A stretch of 64,000 bases of DNA from Pelodera strongyloides (lineage: Eukaryota > Nematoda > Chromadorea > Rhabditida > Rhabditidae), in the NCBI GenBank assembly GCA_036852015.1, contig JAANDG010000086.1, positions 62,001 to 126,000 on the forward strand. The letters run 5' to 3'. A program made the translations under genes and the position numbers. Under the pieces are notes generated by a model. It worked only from the letters and a program-made list of their open reading frames with translations. It did no database searches and was not told the DNA's origin. Below, in pieces: positions 34,599 to 50,309 of this stretch; position 1 is the stretch's first letter; every line of letters begins with the position of its first letter.

Positions 34599-35159
34599 TG
34601 ATATTAGTTGTGTATTGAACAGTTATTAAAAATGGACTTCCGGTCCCTAGGCTCCGTCTACTTAAAATCAGTTTATCCGGGAAAAAATTCTCCGCAAAAT
34701 CAATCGAGCCGCAAAGTTCCAAAAGTTCGTCAGTAGTTTCATGCTCTCGTCTTCTCACATCTCAATCTCTAACGATGGGGAATGTCTGCGTAAACATGTT
34801 TGTTTACATGTGGAATAGAAAACGCCGGTTTCGCAATTTTCCCAGCCAGTCTTTCCCGTCCCTTAAAAGTGCACGTGAACTTCTTATTTTTTTATTGGCA
34901 GGGTATAAGCTCAACTGAGCATGTTCAGCTAAAAGTGCGTTTCATAAGTCACTCCTAGGCCTGCCTTCAACCTAGATTTATTAGTTCTCTCCTTATAGAA
35001 ATGAATGTATTTAATTCTTCAATCTTCTGGTTTCTGTTACTTTGTAGAATGGGGCGCTATTCTTTCTAAGTAATCTTCCTAATACCGATCACTGTTATAT
35101 AGCCAAGAACTGCGTCCGCCCTAAGTTATCCAATGTCGGTGAATTTTGTTACAATATTG

Positions 35160-35385
35160 CTAATGTAAGAACTGCGCCCCCAAGCTTAGTAGAAGTTCCG
35201 CGCAGTCGCCGCGCACAAAAAGGGTCCACCACAGTGGGCGACGACTGGCGACTACTCTAGGGCGTGCGGCGGGTGCGCCATGGGGTGCGCGCGCCAATGG
35301 CCACCGCGGCGCACATATGACGTAGCTTAGGTATCTCCTCCGAAAAGGGCGCCGCAGATGCGCCAACGGAGGTTGAATTGTTAAC
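35160..35385. repeat. GC-rich patch
   Basis: GC-rich island with GCGCGCCAATGGC, CACCGCGGCGCAC and GCGCCGCAGATGCGCC. It resembles the other GC-rich inverted-repeat islands. The open frame on its minus strand is not supported as a gene. Confidence 0.45.
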
Positions 35386-35666
35386 AATGTTCAGCTTGCT
35401 GAATCATTTGTATCCTTGAACAACATTAAACTTAGCAATCTGTATTTCCTATCGGAACAAATCTATGGTAGTATGAGTATGGTATGACAATCCACATAGA
35501 CAAAAAAAACGTCTCACTTCAATGAATGCCCCCCCCCCCCTTCACCCCTTATTAACTAGACTGTAATGTTACAAAACAGTTTCGAATGTTTTCCAATAGT
35601 TACAGTTTGTCATACTTTTTTAATTCACCAAAAACGCCATGCTTTTTATCAAAAACACTAAAAGCG

Positions 35667-35710
35667 CACGTGCAGAAAAACACTGCACTTTGCGGTAAAC
35701 AACCGCCCCT
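35667..35710 (+). promoter_or_regulatory. E-box, forkhead and C-rich module upstream of member J
   Basis: CACGTG at 35667-35672, CAGAAAAACACTGC, GTAAACA at 35695-35701 and CCGCCCC at 35704-35710, followed by TTTTTCGCGCTGTTCT. Order and spacing match the module before member H. About 295 bases from the ATG. Confidence 0.65.
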
Positions 35711-36004
35711 TTTTCGCGCTGTTCTGCCAAGTGAACACAAAACAAACCATATTGCGGCCTTGCGAAATGTAAGCTTCAGTTGGTTGACTTAGTCTTGCTT
35801 TGCCTCTAACGACTCTAACCTGCTTTCACATCTAGAAACTTGGTTATCTTTTACTGTACACTGTAGTCTTTCACTACAGTATCCGGAATCTTTTTGTAGT
35901 ACTGCTTGTCTGATGTTTCGCTCTTGCGTTTTTTTTTGGTTAATCGTTCGTGAAAACTTAACCAGACATCTTTAGAAACAAACTCGACGCACAAATCAAC
36001 AACG

Positions 36005-36918
36005 ATGTCTTCTGACCAGGACAAGAACGTCTTTGAGTCTGTGTATGATAAGACTAAGCATATGACCGCTAAGGCTGGGGAGAAGACCAAGAAAGCAGCT
36101 TCCAATGCTAAGGAGTCGGTGAGTTTTTTTTCCTTAGCCTGTTGATTATTATGTGCTCATGCTATACTGTAATATTATTAATTTTCTTTTATATGGTGAC
36201 AGACTCACATAAGCTTATGCGATGCTTGTGTTTCTGTCCACTAATCGGAACCTTAAAATTGGGCAATTGAACCAACTAATTCACAAATGCACGTTCCTTT
36301 CAGGTTCACGACTTGGTGACTGGTGACGATCGTTCCAGAACTGAGAAGACTTGGGATGAAGCCAAGGTAGGAAAGAGTTTATTTGAATTTGAATGTAAAC
36401 AAGTTCATTCTCTAAACCCCAGATTGTAATGGTCGTCACTTTATAAGCATAGCATCCTCGATGAGTAACTAAATGATCTCAAAGGTATCCTAGTTAAAGT
36501 AAATATTGTTAACAGCATTGTTACGTACCTGTATGTATCAAAATGTACAGCTGAAGTTTTAGAGAGTAGGTAAGCAAATTGCCCCATATAATACGTATGC
36601 CATATTCAGCATCATCTGAACAAAGGCGCCGAAAAGGCCAAGGAATGCTCTGAGCTGCAGGTTTGTTGTTATAATTCTGAAAATGTAAGTGTGTTAGGCC
36701 GAATTTCCGTTTAGCCGTACTACAATAGCTAGTTGTATCTATTGATTGGTGTAAAGCTCCCTCGTTTCTTGTTATGTACGTACCGTACAAGCACCATGTC
36801 CAGATAGAAAGCTGTTTGCAGCCTAATAAACATAAATTAATAATTTCAGGCCCGCGAGGCTCGCGCCTATATGGCCGAGAAGACCCACGAAGCTGCACGC
36901 CATATCGAGTCCCACTAA
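36005..36918 (+). CDS. LEA-like hydrophilic modular protein, member J (four exons, 98 aa)
   Basis: Exons: 36005-36118, 36304-36366, 36610-36660, 36850-36918, all phase 0. The head is full length (NVFESVYDKTKHMTAKAGEK, then TKKAASNAKES). The V exon is VTGDDRSRTEKTWDEAK, the 17-residue exon HLNKGAEKAKECSELQ and the tail YMAEKTHEAARHIESH. An AATAAA lies about 10 bases after the stop. It has the most canonical set of exons together with H. Upstream module as described at 35667. Soluble and intracellular by composition; LEA-like protective role inferred. Confidence 0.9.
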
Positions 36919-37962
36919 TGACATCTAAATAAAGGATACCATTCCATATTTGTACATACAGATAATCTGCTTTCGTACATAACGGCTAGGATATCGTTGC
37001 TGGACGTTCATAACTCTCACGTGTAATTCTTATGTTATATATTCCAGCACGGTGTTCCAGCTAGTATGCACTCGTGTTCCCAGTCTAAAGATCTCTGTTA
37101 TAATGCAACATAATATTTGTCCACCAAATCGTTGTGTACTGTGGCACTTTATGCTTTCTAGCATGTACACTTTTGAACTTGACCAATTTAGTTCGACTAC
37201 GCCGAAACTTTGTCGTAATGGCATAGTGTATGTGTATTTGAGTTGTATGTAGGTGTACATATTGTATCACTTTATCCGAAGTCCTTATTGGAGTCCTATA
37301 TTAGGACCAGTTCTTAAAAATTCCGGCATAAAGCATAAACCATTCTCTGTATCGTGCAACATTATCAATCGACCATTCCATTCTGCTTACCGTATAATCA
37401 ATAAACGTTCACAACAGAATTTCTTTGCGTCATGCGAATCATACCAAGTAAACCGATGCTAATTTGCTGTGATAGCCGTTTATCACAAGAAACGAAAGGG
37501 AGTAATAACTGGATTTCCACATATACAAGGAAGCGCGCCACAGGGACGCCGTGCACCCTAACTAGGCAGCTCCGGCGGTAGATCTAAGAATGTGGCCGGC
37601 GCACCTTCTGCACACCGCACAAATGCCGCGCCTCCTCTGAAAGATGCGCAGAAGGTCAATTTTAACGCCTGTGGCGCACAGAGAGATGTGCGCGGTGAAA
37701 CGTTTGAAAACAACTGAGTACAACCTTATCTCTACATATCCTAACTGTGTGCATAAAAAGTGTCCTATTTTTAAGTCCGAAAATTAAAAGGAAAGGTTAT
37801 TTCACAATGTTACGTGTACCATTCTGTTTGAAGGTTCAAATGCACTTCATGTTATTTATTATTAGTAGAAGCTCAACTAAATGAGCTTACAAAAAAAACA
37901 CGTAATTCACCAATTGCACTAAAAGTGCAAAGTCCGTGCGTGCCAAGCAAGCAATAAACGTG

Positions 37963-37995
37963 GTAAACAACCACTCGCTACGAGAGGTCCCGCCC
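37963..37995 (+). promoter_or_regulatory. Forkhead core and C-rich stretch upstream of member K
   Basis: GTAAACA at 37963-37969 within TGGTAAACAACC, and CCCGCCC at 37989-37995. It is 390 bases before the ATG at 38385 but about 1.2 kb before the ATG at 39172, which favours the upstream start. No perfect CACGTG is close by. Confidence 0.45.
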
Positions 37996-38384
37996 AATAT
38001 CGACCTGAAAAAACAACGCATTGTGTGGGGATGTTTTTCAGTTTTTCTTATCTTGTGTTTGCTTTCTTATTATTTAACTACTTTCATTCTACCCAAGAAA
38101 TTCATTGGTGTCGAGGCAAGTCGTTTATTTGTATTCTTTTCTCTCTTGTTCATTCTCTGTAATAAAGCTCTAGACTTATAGACATTGCAAATGACTGGCT
38201 CGTTATGAAACTACCGATATTCCCTTTAATCATAGTATAGCGTCCATACCGAGATGTAGATGTAAACCGTAAACTATGTATTCCCCGCCGTATTGATGAT
38301 GATAATGTTGCCCTGCAAACTTCATTCAAAGTTACAGTAAATTTCAGTGTGCAAAAACGTTTCAGTTTTTGATAACTGGCCGTT

Positions 38385-41179
38385 ATGGCGAAAATTCTAG
38401 CCAGTTTGAAGGCCACGCCAGAATCAGATCCTGAATTACCATCAGAATCAGAGGCAAGAACATTATAGAAATCTGTTTACAAATAATTTATTTGTTAGGT
38501 GCATGCCAATGATTTCCATTTTTTTTTGTAGAGACGCGATGACTAGCTTATTGTTAGTATCTGTGCTTAATATTATAATCCTTTGGATGTGATGTACACA
38601 AAGAACGAAAGTTCGTCTACGTCGACTAAAAAACGGTATATAAGTGTACCCCGGACTCTCTTCTGCGCTGCAAGTGAGCGTGTAAAAATCCTTTTGATGT
38701 TTTTCGCGCACTCCTGGCGCACCTAAAAAAAACTAAAAAAAAAAAGCGGCCCTCCTCGACGTCTTGTTGTATATCCCCCACACAGTGGTTCCCGAGTAGT
38801 TTGCTATGCATTATCAAAGCTTGCTTTTGTCAATAGTTGTCTTTCTTTTCAATTCCATCTCCTCTTTTGAGCATCTAGGGGTCTGTTTTCGACTTGAGGC
38901 GGAATTTTGATAGGATTTATTTTTCTTATTTTCCTACAACTACTGCTATCATCGTCTCGAACTATATGGTTTCCTTCCTTGAACTTTCATTGTTTTTCTT
39001 CGCTTTTTTCCTTGAATTTAATGAATTTCCTTTTTCTTTGTAAAGAGCCGCATTTGCAAACCCACATTACTCATTATGACGTGTCAACGTGAAATTTTAG
39101 TTTCGGTAAAATCTATCTAATAGCAAGAATCGGGCCTCTAAAGTCTACAGTAGTCCCACTTTCAGATAAATATGACATCCAGAAATCCCATTGATGAAGA
39201 CACCTTTGACAAGGGCTATTGGGAACTCGTCGAGGAGATCGGAGGCGAAGAATATGACGAGGACGCGGACCCTTGGGTTAATATTGATTGATTGATCTTA
39301 ATTACGTAGGCTAACATATTGATTGATCTAATTGCCTGATCATTGATTGTTGTATTATTTATCCGTCCCCACAACTTATTGTCTGACTGTCTGACTTTCT
39401 CACATTCTCTATACTCTGGCCCTTGACCTAAATGACTTCTTTAATCCAATGATATCGACTTGTTAGGTAAGCAGTATTTTTACCTTAGGTAAACCTAGTG
39501 TATTCTATGACTAAAATTAACAATTCTGTAGCTAAAGGCTAATAACTGACAAACAACAAAATGAGATAAGTTGCGTCTCTCTGTGATACCTGCCCATCCC
39601 TTTGCAGTTGCCGATGCTGAGCATAACATACTTCCAGGTTCCAGGCCATATACAATTTTTTGTTTGCTTAATATTATCATTTTCAGATGTTTTCTTCGTT
39701 AGAGGAAGAAGGTTATCTACATTGTGCCATGGAAAAGACCAAGGAACTCGCTTATTCGGTAGCTGAGCGGACCAGACAAGCTGCCGGCTCATTTTCGGAC
39801 ACGGTGAGTGATCTACCAGTAAACGACTCTAACCATTTGGCGACCGTTATTGGTTTTTAATGGTGCTTCGAACTCGAAAACCGTCGGCAACTGATCACCA
39901 CATAGTCTCTATGTGGTTTCTAAATGGTCTTTGACCGGTCACCGAATGGTTTTCATTTCGATGAAAACCGGCCGGTTACCGAAGCTTTTTGTCTCGAGGC
40001 TCACTTCATTGTACCGTGAAATCTTTATCAGCTTCTCACTCAATCCGAAAATAATGTGTGTATTATGGAAATTACACTACGTACATGTTCAAAACAATTT
40101 CCTTCCCGATCCTAATAAAAAGTGCGTAGGGTGCGGAAAACAGTGCACTATGTACGTGTAACCAACGCTTTGGGGTAAACAAAAAACATGGATTACGGTG
40201 CGAAGTAGATGCACTGTACTTTCACTGCAATGTTTACTGTAATGTACTGTAATGTTCCTCCATTGTAACTTTTACTTTTCTAGATCGGTTCCACCTTCGG
40301 TACCAAAGAAGAAGAAGCTAACAGGAAGAACGCTGAGAATCAGCTATGGGAAGAAGCTAAGGTACATCAATATTTTATCACTTCCATCCGTGAGACCAAA
40401 CTCGGGTGCTTCCGGGTCCCTAGACTTCAGTCCGTCCCACCTTGGGTCCCTAGACTGTCCCAGCTCGGGTCCCTAGACGGACCCGAGTTGGGACTGAAGA
40501 CTGAAGTCTAGGGTCCCGAAAGCCGAAATGAAAGTTGGCACTGAAGCTTGAACTTATGATTAAGCTCATTGGATAGAGGATAGAGCGTAAATGATATTTA
40601 ATGGATAACTTTTGTTCTACGCTACAACTTTACTCCCTTCTGCTACGTAACATACCCCCTAGAACCTAGAACGTAACATTCTACGTGACATACGTTATGT
40701 ATATACTTATACTATTCCCTGCATGTAGCGGTTTCAATTTGTAAACTTTTCTACGTTCACCATCAACGTATCTCCATTTCAATCTAATTTAGGAGGACAT
40801 GAGTACTGGCATACGCATGCCAAAACAGAGTACTGAAGAACAGGTACAGGTTCCTTGTTTTTTTAACCTCCAGTTTCTTATCTAGATGTAATCAAAAACA
40901 AGTTTCATTCCAAAGTTAGGCAGGTTGCACTTGTTTACCCCACACGTGACATCTTTCCCGAAAACTAGTAAATATTGTTCTTGATTGACAAAGTAGATAT
41001 TTGCTTGCAAAAATAAGGCTGACGAACGTGAGAGCGATGATCGACTTATCTATGTTAGATGTTAAGATAACTCAAAACTTATGCCAAATCTTACTGTAAT
41101 ATCATTTCAGGCAAAAGAAGCCCGAAACTACATGGCCGAAAAAATTCATGGTGCCACAGACTATATTGAAGCAAAATAA
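38385..41179 (+). CDS. LEA-family member K with acidic N-terminal extension (up to six exons, about 164 aa)
   Basis: Well-supported exons: 39172-39276 (extends to 39166 if internal), 39687-39803, 40284-40361, 40793-40843, 41111-41179. A candidate first exon at 38385-38453 (MAKILASLKATPESD onward) ends AG|GCAAGA and joins in frame through a GC-AG intron. Exon 39172 is acidic (DKGYWELVEEIGGEEYDED). The next carries a head-like GYLHCAMEKTKELAYSVAER; then a 26-residue V-like exon ending NAENQLWEEAK, a 17-residue exon and the tail YMAEKIHGATDYIEAK. If the first exon is wrong, translation starts at 39172 (139 aa), six bases after a TTTCAG. Member K is the most diverged plus-strand copy. Its introns hold F7-type repeats and inverted GGGTCCCTAGAC units. 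Confidence 0.7.
39831..39985. repeat. Dispersed repeat F7 in an intron of member K
   Basis: CCATTTGGCGACC and inverse-like GGTCACCGAATGG units with GAAAACCG blocks, related to 18373-18562 and 57910-58075. More degenerate than the other two. Confidence 0.45.
40395..40520. repeat. GGGTCCCTAGAC tandem and inverted repeat in an intron of member K
   Basis: GGGTCCCTAGAC occurs three times in direct order within about 75 bases and is followed by GTCTAGGGTCCC. The CGGGTCCCTAGACGGACCCG centre is palindromic. It lies 35 bases after the donor of the 40284 exon. Confidence 0.65.
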
Positions 41180-42105
41180 ATGCATAACTCAGGGCACAGT
41201 TTTGCCAACAGTTATTCACCAAACGTGCAAGCGAATGTACATAGTTTTCGTTTTCAACAGTCTTATTTGTTACCCCTATCCTATATCCCTTCTCTACTCT
41301 ATTGTGCTAAATCTTTCATTTCTGAATTGAACTATGCATAGTAATTAGACACGCATTAGTACTAAACCTGGTCCCCAGTCCCCATTTATGTATCCAGAGA
41401 CCCTAAAGTACGGTTTTTCCAAGTAGGTTTTTGTTACATAACTGGTGATTTTTTATTGTTTCTATTGTCCACTCCAAAAACTTGCACTATTGTACAGTTG
41501 TAATAAATAATATGTCAGTATGTTGCTCTTGTTCTTTCATCACACTTATTGTACTATATTGTATGTATCATATCACTGTCGAAATTGTAAATAAATCATT
41601 TATAGTATTAGTTATGCAGGAATTGGAGAAACCTAAACAATAAATGTAAGTAGGAATGGGGGAATTACTTTAAAATGGTGTTCGAGTGCTTAAATGCTAC
41701 CCAGAGAAAAAAAGCAACAGCGACAAGGCGCCTGCCAGCCCGGATTCATTATGCAAGTAACAAAACAGTGGTATCACAGTTGGAGGTATCAAAAGCCGCA
41801 GCACAGCTCACGACAATAAGTACAATATTAATCAGTATTACTATAACACATGCTCTACATTTATATTAAAACGTCATAATTTACATAGGAACCTTTATCA
41901 CGCCCACATATCATAATACTTCCAAAATTTGTTCAAACACTACTTGAAAATAAGTTGATTTCTTAGCCACTGATTGCACTACTTAGACGACAATCCACAT
42001 TTGTTATCATATTAACAAGAAAATAGCAAATAAATAAGGTACGTATTACTACGGTAAAAGTATATTAGTAGATGCAAATAAATAAAGCATTTTATAAATA
42101 CTCAG

Positions 42106-45916
<3,811 letters not shown>

Positions 45917-46945
45917 CTGAAACTGATTATTTATTGTATTAAACTCGACATTTACGACAAAAGGGCCTCAGTATTCTATAGACATATCAGAAAGCATCCT
46001 CGCACCAGTGACACATTCAAAGACAAACGACTATTCAATAGTATGTAGAAACAATGCAAAGAAACAATTTTTTGATCATCAGTAGGTCGTCGCAAATCCA
46101 CGCAAAAATACGCTAGCGTTCTGACAACTCTGCAGGACTGCGCTCTCCTGGGTACGGTACTTTAGTCAAAATATAAGAATACATTCGCTTTCACTGCACT
46201 TACTTGAAACTAATATTTATTGTATACTAAAAACGGAAAGGTTGTGTTTCCAGTAGGAAAAAAGCTAGATTGGACAAAACAGACGCACCCTTCTGCGTTC
46301 GGATATTTCGAATGTGGCGCTTGAGATGAAACGCAGAGTATGAAAGCCTTATTTTTGGATGATAATACCTCAACCATCTTCTCTATAACATTTCACTTTA
46401 TTTTTCTGCCGGAAAATGCATTTTCATTTGTTATTTGTGCGTGTGACAGAGCTGACAAGTATTTTATTCGTAAACTATACAATACAAAAAAAGCATCACA
46501 AAACTGACTAGAGATATTCATTGGGCACAGACGTGGACAAAGCAAAATCAAAACAAAATAAAATAAAACACTACTTAAAATTAGTGAATGTATCTATGAA
46601 TGTACCCAGCTTGTGAGAGTTTCGCGTTGTCTTCCAATAACTTACACTAACAAACATAATACAGTATGAATAAAAAGTACACATACATAGATAGCAAATG
46701 GAAAAACAAACAAACATAAATTACATTACACACAACGATGTACGCAGCGAAACTAGAACTATACTATGAAGCTATGTATGAAAATTCACGGAAAACTTGG
46801 TCACCAGATAAACATCGATTTCCATCTTAGCTTCCGAAGTTACTACCGATAAAAGTTGACGTCCTTTTTGTGCACGCCAAGTTTCAGGCATCAATTCAGT
46901 GTGGAGCGTTGCGTTATTAATACATGGGCACTAATTTCGAGTTAT

Positions 46946-49522
46946 TTATTTATTTTTAAATAAATGCGAATGATTTGGGAAACATTCGGTGGCCACTCGA
47001 CGCCATTCATTTCGGATTGGACCTTGGCCATCGTTTAAGTGCCCGGATCTGAAAATAATAAGACCACGTCTAACTAACAATAAAATAGAGGTATGTTATT
47101 CTAATTTGCCTGCACCATCGAAACAAGATACGCAATCGAACCTGCGGAATCGAGAGGCATAGCATGGTGCTCGTCACATACTATTATCTTATGATAATAG
47201 TATGTGACATACTCTTATCTTATGATTACATTTTCGAAATTCCGATAGTGAAAATATTATCTTTGACTAAACCTCACTAATTATGGTACGTAAAACATTT
47301 TATTGAAAACAAGGGAGTACAAAAAATACCGTAAATCAATTGCAGTTACAGTAGTTTCGTCAGGATGTCCGTTCTTCATGTGATCGTTGTACATACTCTT
47401 CTTGAAAAACTGTGCCCCACAAATTCGACACCTACAAATTTTTTTTGAGTCTAACTGACTAGATTACAGAGAAAAAGCGGGAGCATAACGCTACAATATA
47501 ACGAGGTGAAGTATGCGAATTGTAGGTAAGTTCGCGAATCTCCACGTAACTAGTGCCATGTTGCGGCGATATATACGCCGCGTTGCATTAACTTTTATGA
47601 TACGCTTCACGTATCATAAAATTACTATAACACAACGATTGTTGACAAGGATGTATAAAGAAAACGGATAACGAACAAGGTACATATTTACAAAAAGTAG
47701 CAGAACGAAGCATACGGCTTACCCAAATCGTTTTACTGGGTAATGTGAAATTGCATGAGATATCAGCGAACCGCTTGTAGTGCTCAAAAGTCGACTGCAT
47801 TTCTGAAATGGAATACATCAATATTAGTACGAAACAGTCATTTACCCTTGGAATTGACAGAGCTAACTGGCTATACCTTATTTAGTGTTTGCAACAGGAG
47901 TAATAAAGAAAAAAACAATGTCTTACTATAAAGGAAAAGTATGTGTATAAATTTAGAATGTACAAGGGAAGTTATGAACTAAGGGGGTTTGAGTGGAGAG
48001 AAACGTGAGTGATGAGTTATCATGACACCCCGTTTAAAGGATGAGAATAGGATTTTCGCACCTCACATCTCGTGAACCCGGATGGCTTCCGTTGTTTGTT
48101 TGCATCTTTTGTCATCGTCAACATTCTTTCCATTATTGTTTCCACAGAAGTCGACGAAGATGGATCATCATTGGGGGAGATGTCAATATCATCTATAAAA
48201 ATCGTACTCGGCAACTTTTTTAAAGCGAAATACCGGCCGGAATTTGAAACGCATCGAGTACTCCCTGCTTTCTTATGCAGCATATGCAAATGAGCAAAAA
48301 TTAGAATAAAAACTAGACGCCACTTTGCATAAATGCGTAGGAATGCAAGTACTTGAGATGCGTTGCAAAAACCGGCCGGTATTTCGCTTTAAATTGATTC
48401 GGCTATTGAAGCTTCGGAGCAAGTGCAAGATAATTCCTTTTTTCTAAAGTCTAACTGATAGAATTAAACACTGATTTATGTGATTTCGCGTTATATGCAA
48501 TTGCACAACGAAGAAATAATTAGATTAGGTGACCTACACGTAACGAGTCGAATATGCAATACGCTACCAATACTACTTGGTGGAGTGAGAAGAGTAAAAA
48601 CAGTTTTTTTAATTCTTACCAGCGCTCAGTGCAGTGCCGGGCGTAATGGGCGATGTATCACTCTCCTCCGGTTCCATATTTTCTCGTTTGACCTCCTCTA
48701 ATTGCATCAGCAATTGTGGAAGGGTAGGCTTTGTCAGCGTTATTGTGGTTGGCATCGGCAGAAACGTCGACGTCGGCGTTGACAGCATAGACGACGTCGG
48801 CGTTGTGATCGTTGTGGTGGTCGTGCTCACCGAACTTGCTCTATTGCTCGACGTTGTAGGAGTATTGAGTTGCGAAGCCGACGTAATCACCGTCGACGGT
48901 AGTGGATGGTCTAAAATGGACAATATATAGAGAATTTTATGTTTTAGACGACTGTTACATTTCTCCAGTGAGCTGGTTGTGCAACTGACTGTATCACGAT
49001 TTTCATGCATAAATACCGTATCGTTTCTTGCAATTAAAGTACCTCCTCTTCTTCTATGCGTCTCCTCATTTGTCCTTGTCTGTGTGGATGTCTCTGTCGC
49101 TACGACGTCTTGCCAACCCTCAGCACTCTCCGTAAATTTCACATCGGCAAATCCGAATTGACACTAAAAAAGCTAATTACATAATTTAACATCCGTTTAT
49201 TGCTATCAACCGTGATGTGCTCTCGTATCGTTTAGTTTTCTCAGCTAGCAAACTTGGAGTATTATCAGAGGTGAAAGAACAAAGCAAAATCATGGACACG
49301 CTTGTTCATAAGATGTACTCGGTTATACAAACCAACAAAAGAGGAAGGCTAAACTGTTGTTGTTATAATTAGACAATTTTTTCATTTATATTATATAAAA
49401 CAACGAACCAAAAGTGCATATAACGCAGACACATTTGTGCCCTTTGGTAGCCGAATCACCGCGAAATTTGGATGAACTGGATTATGCGGCAGAGATAGGG
49501 CTTGCACACCCATTAGTTCCAT
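46946..49522 (-). CDS. Two-finger C2H2 zinc-finger protein (seven exons, 313 aa)
   Basis: Exons: 49522-49409 (leader to 49524), 49163-49043, 48910-48620, 48192-48062, 47802-47723, 47431-47330, 47048-46946. Phases 0,1,1,0,2,2 agree at all junctions. The N-terminal part (MELMGVQALSLPHNPVHPNF onward) is followed by a Ser/Thr-rich linker of about 60 residues and LPQLLMQLEEVKRE. Finger 1 is CEKC with HAISH (C-x2-C-x12-H-x3-H) and is split by an intron just before its second Cys. Finger 2 is CRICGAQFFKK with HMKNGH (C-x2-C-x12-H-x4-H). The fingers are joined by YPVKRFG. The C-terminal tail is SGHLNDGQGPIRNEWRRVAT onward. The start lies two bases after CTTTTCAG. Probably a nuclear DNA- or RNA-binding protein; no orthologue was recognised. 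Confidence 0.85.
48220..48392. mobile_element. TTAA-type element (family F3) inside a zinc-finger gene intron
   Basis: Ends TTAAAGCGAAATACCGGCCG and CCGGTATTTCGCTTTAA, TTAA at both edges, inner GAAACGCATCGAG and inverse. It stops 27 bases before the acceptor of exon 4 on the gene strand. Confidence 0.85.
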
Positions 49523-49668
49523 CACTGAAAAGGGACAAACAATTAAATCGATCTTAATTAATTAGTTAATTAATTAATGAACACACTTTAATCCTCTATT
49601 TTACATTCTATTTGTTTTATATAGAACCAGTCGGCTACCGCCGCCTGAGGCGTCTTTCCAATATTCGC

Positions 49669-50230
49669 TGATGGTCGCTATGTTTCACTGGGCTATATCT
49701 ATAAGTAGAGGCAACTCTTTCTCGCAAGAATAGTTTCCTGGGGAAAGAACTTAGTTTCTGTTGACTATATTTCTCCTAAATTGTCTGCAACTTGCTCTAC
49801 TCTAGGACATCGAAAAAATTGCCAAAGCCTAAAAGCAGCTTAATATCGCGTGGCTGATACGCCGCAATGTTTCTCTGGGCTATATAAGTTAGGAGGACAA
49901 CATTTCTATCCAAAGAGTCTCCAGTCCTTCTTTTTCTTTTTGAAACCCATACCAATATTGAACACGGGTTAGAACTTAGTTTTTGTTGACTATATTCCTC
50001 CTAAATTGTCTGCAACTTGCTGGACTCTACAATATCGAAAAAATTTCAAATCCTAAAAAAAGGAATGTGCCTGGATGATACGTCGCAATGTTTCGCTGGG
50101 CTATATAAGTTAGAAGCAAACATTTGTCTGAAGGAAATGGTTTCACTTTTGTTATTTTCCTTTTGAAACCTACACCAATATCAAACACGGGGATATAACT
50201 TAGTTTCTGTTGACTATATTCCTCCTAAAT
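49669..50230. repeat. Tandem array with about 225-base unit
   Basis: The blocks ACTTAGTTTCTGTTGACTAT and CGCAATGTTTCGCTGGGC each recur three times with spacing of roughly 190-230 bases. Copies differ by substitutions and small indels. No reading frame is shared between units. Confidence 0.75.
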
Positions 50231-50309
50231 AAGGACCGGCGCCACGGGGAACATCAAGTTGAGCACACATCGATGCCATTGACAGGGAATTATTATAATT
50301 GCGAATATG

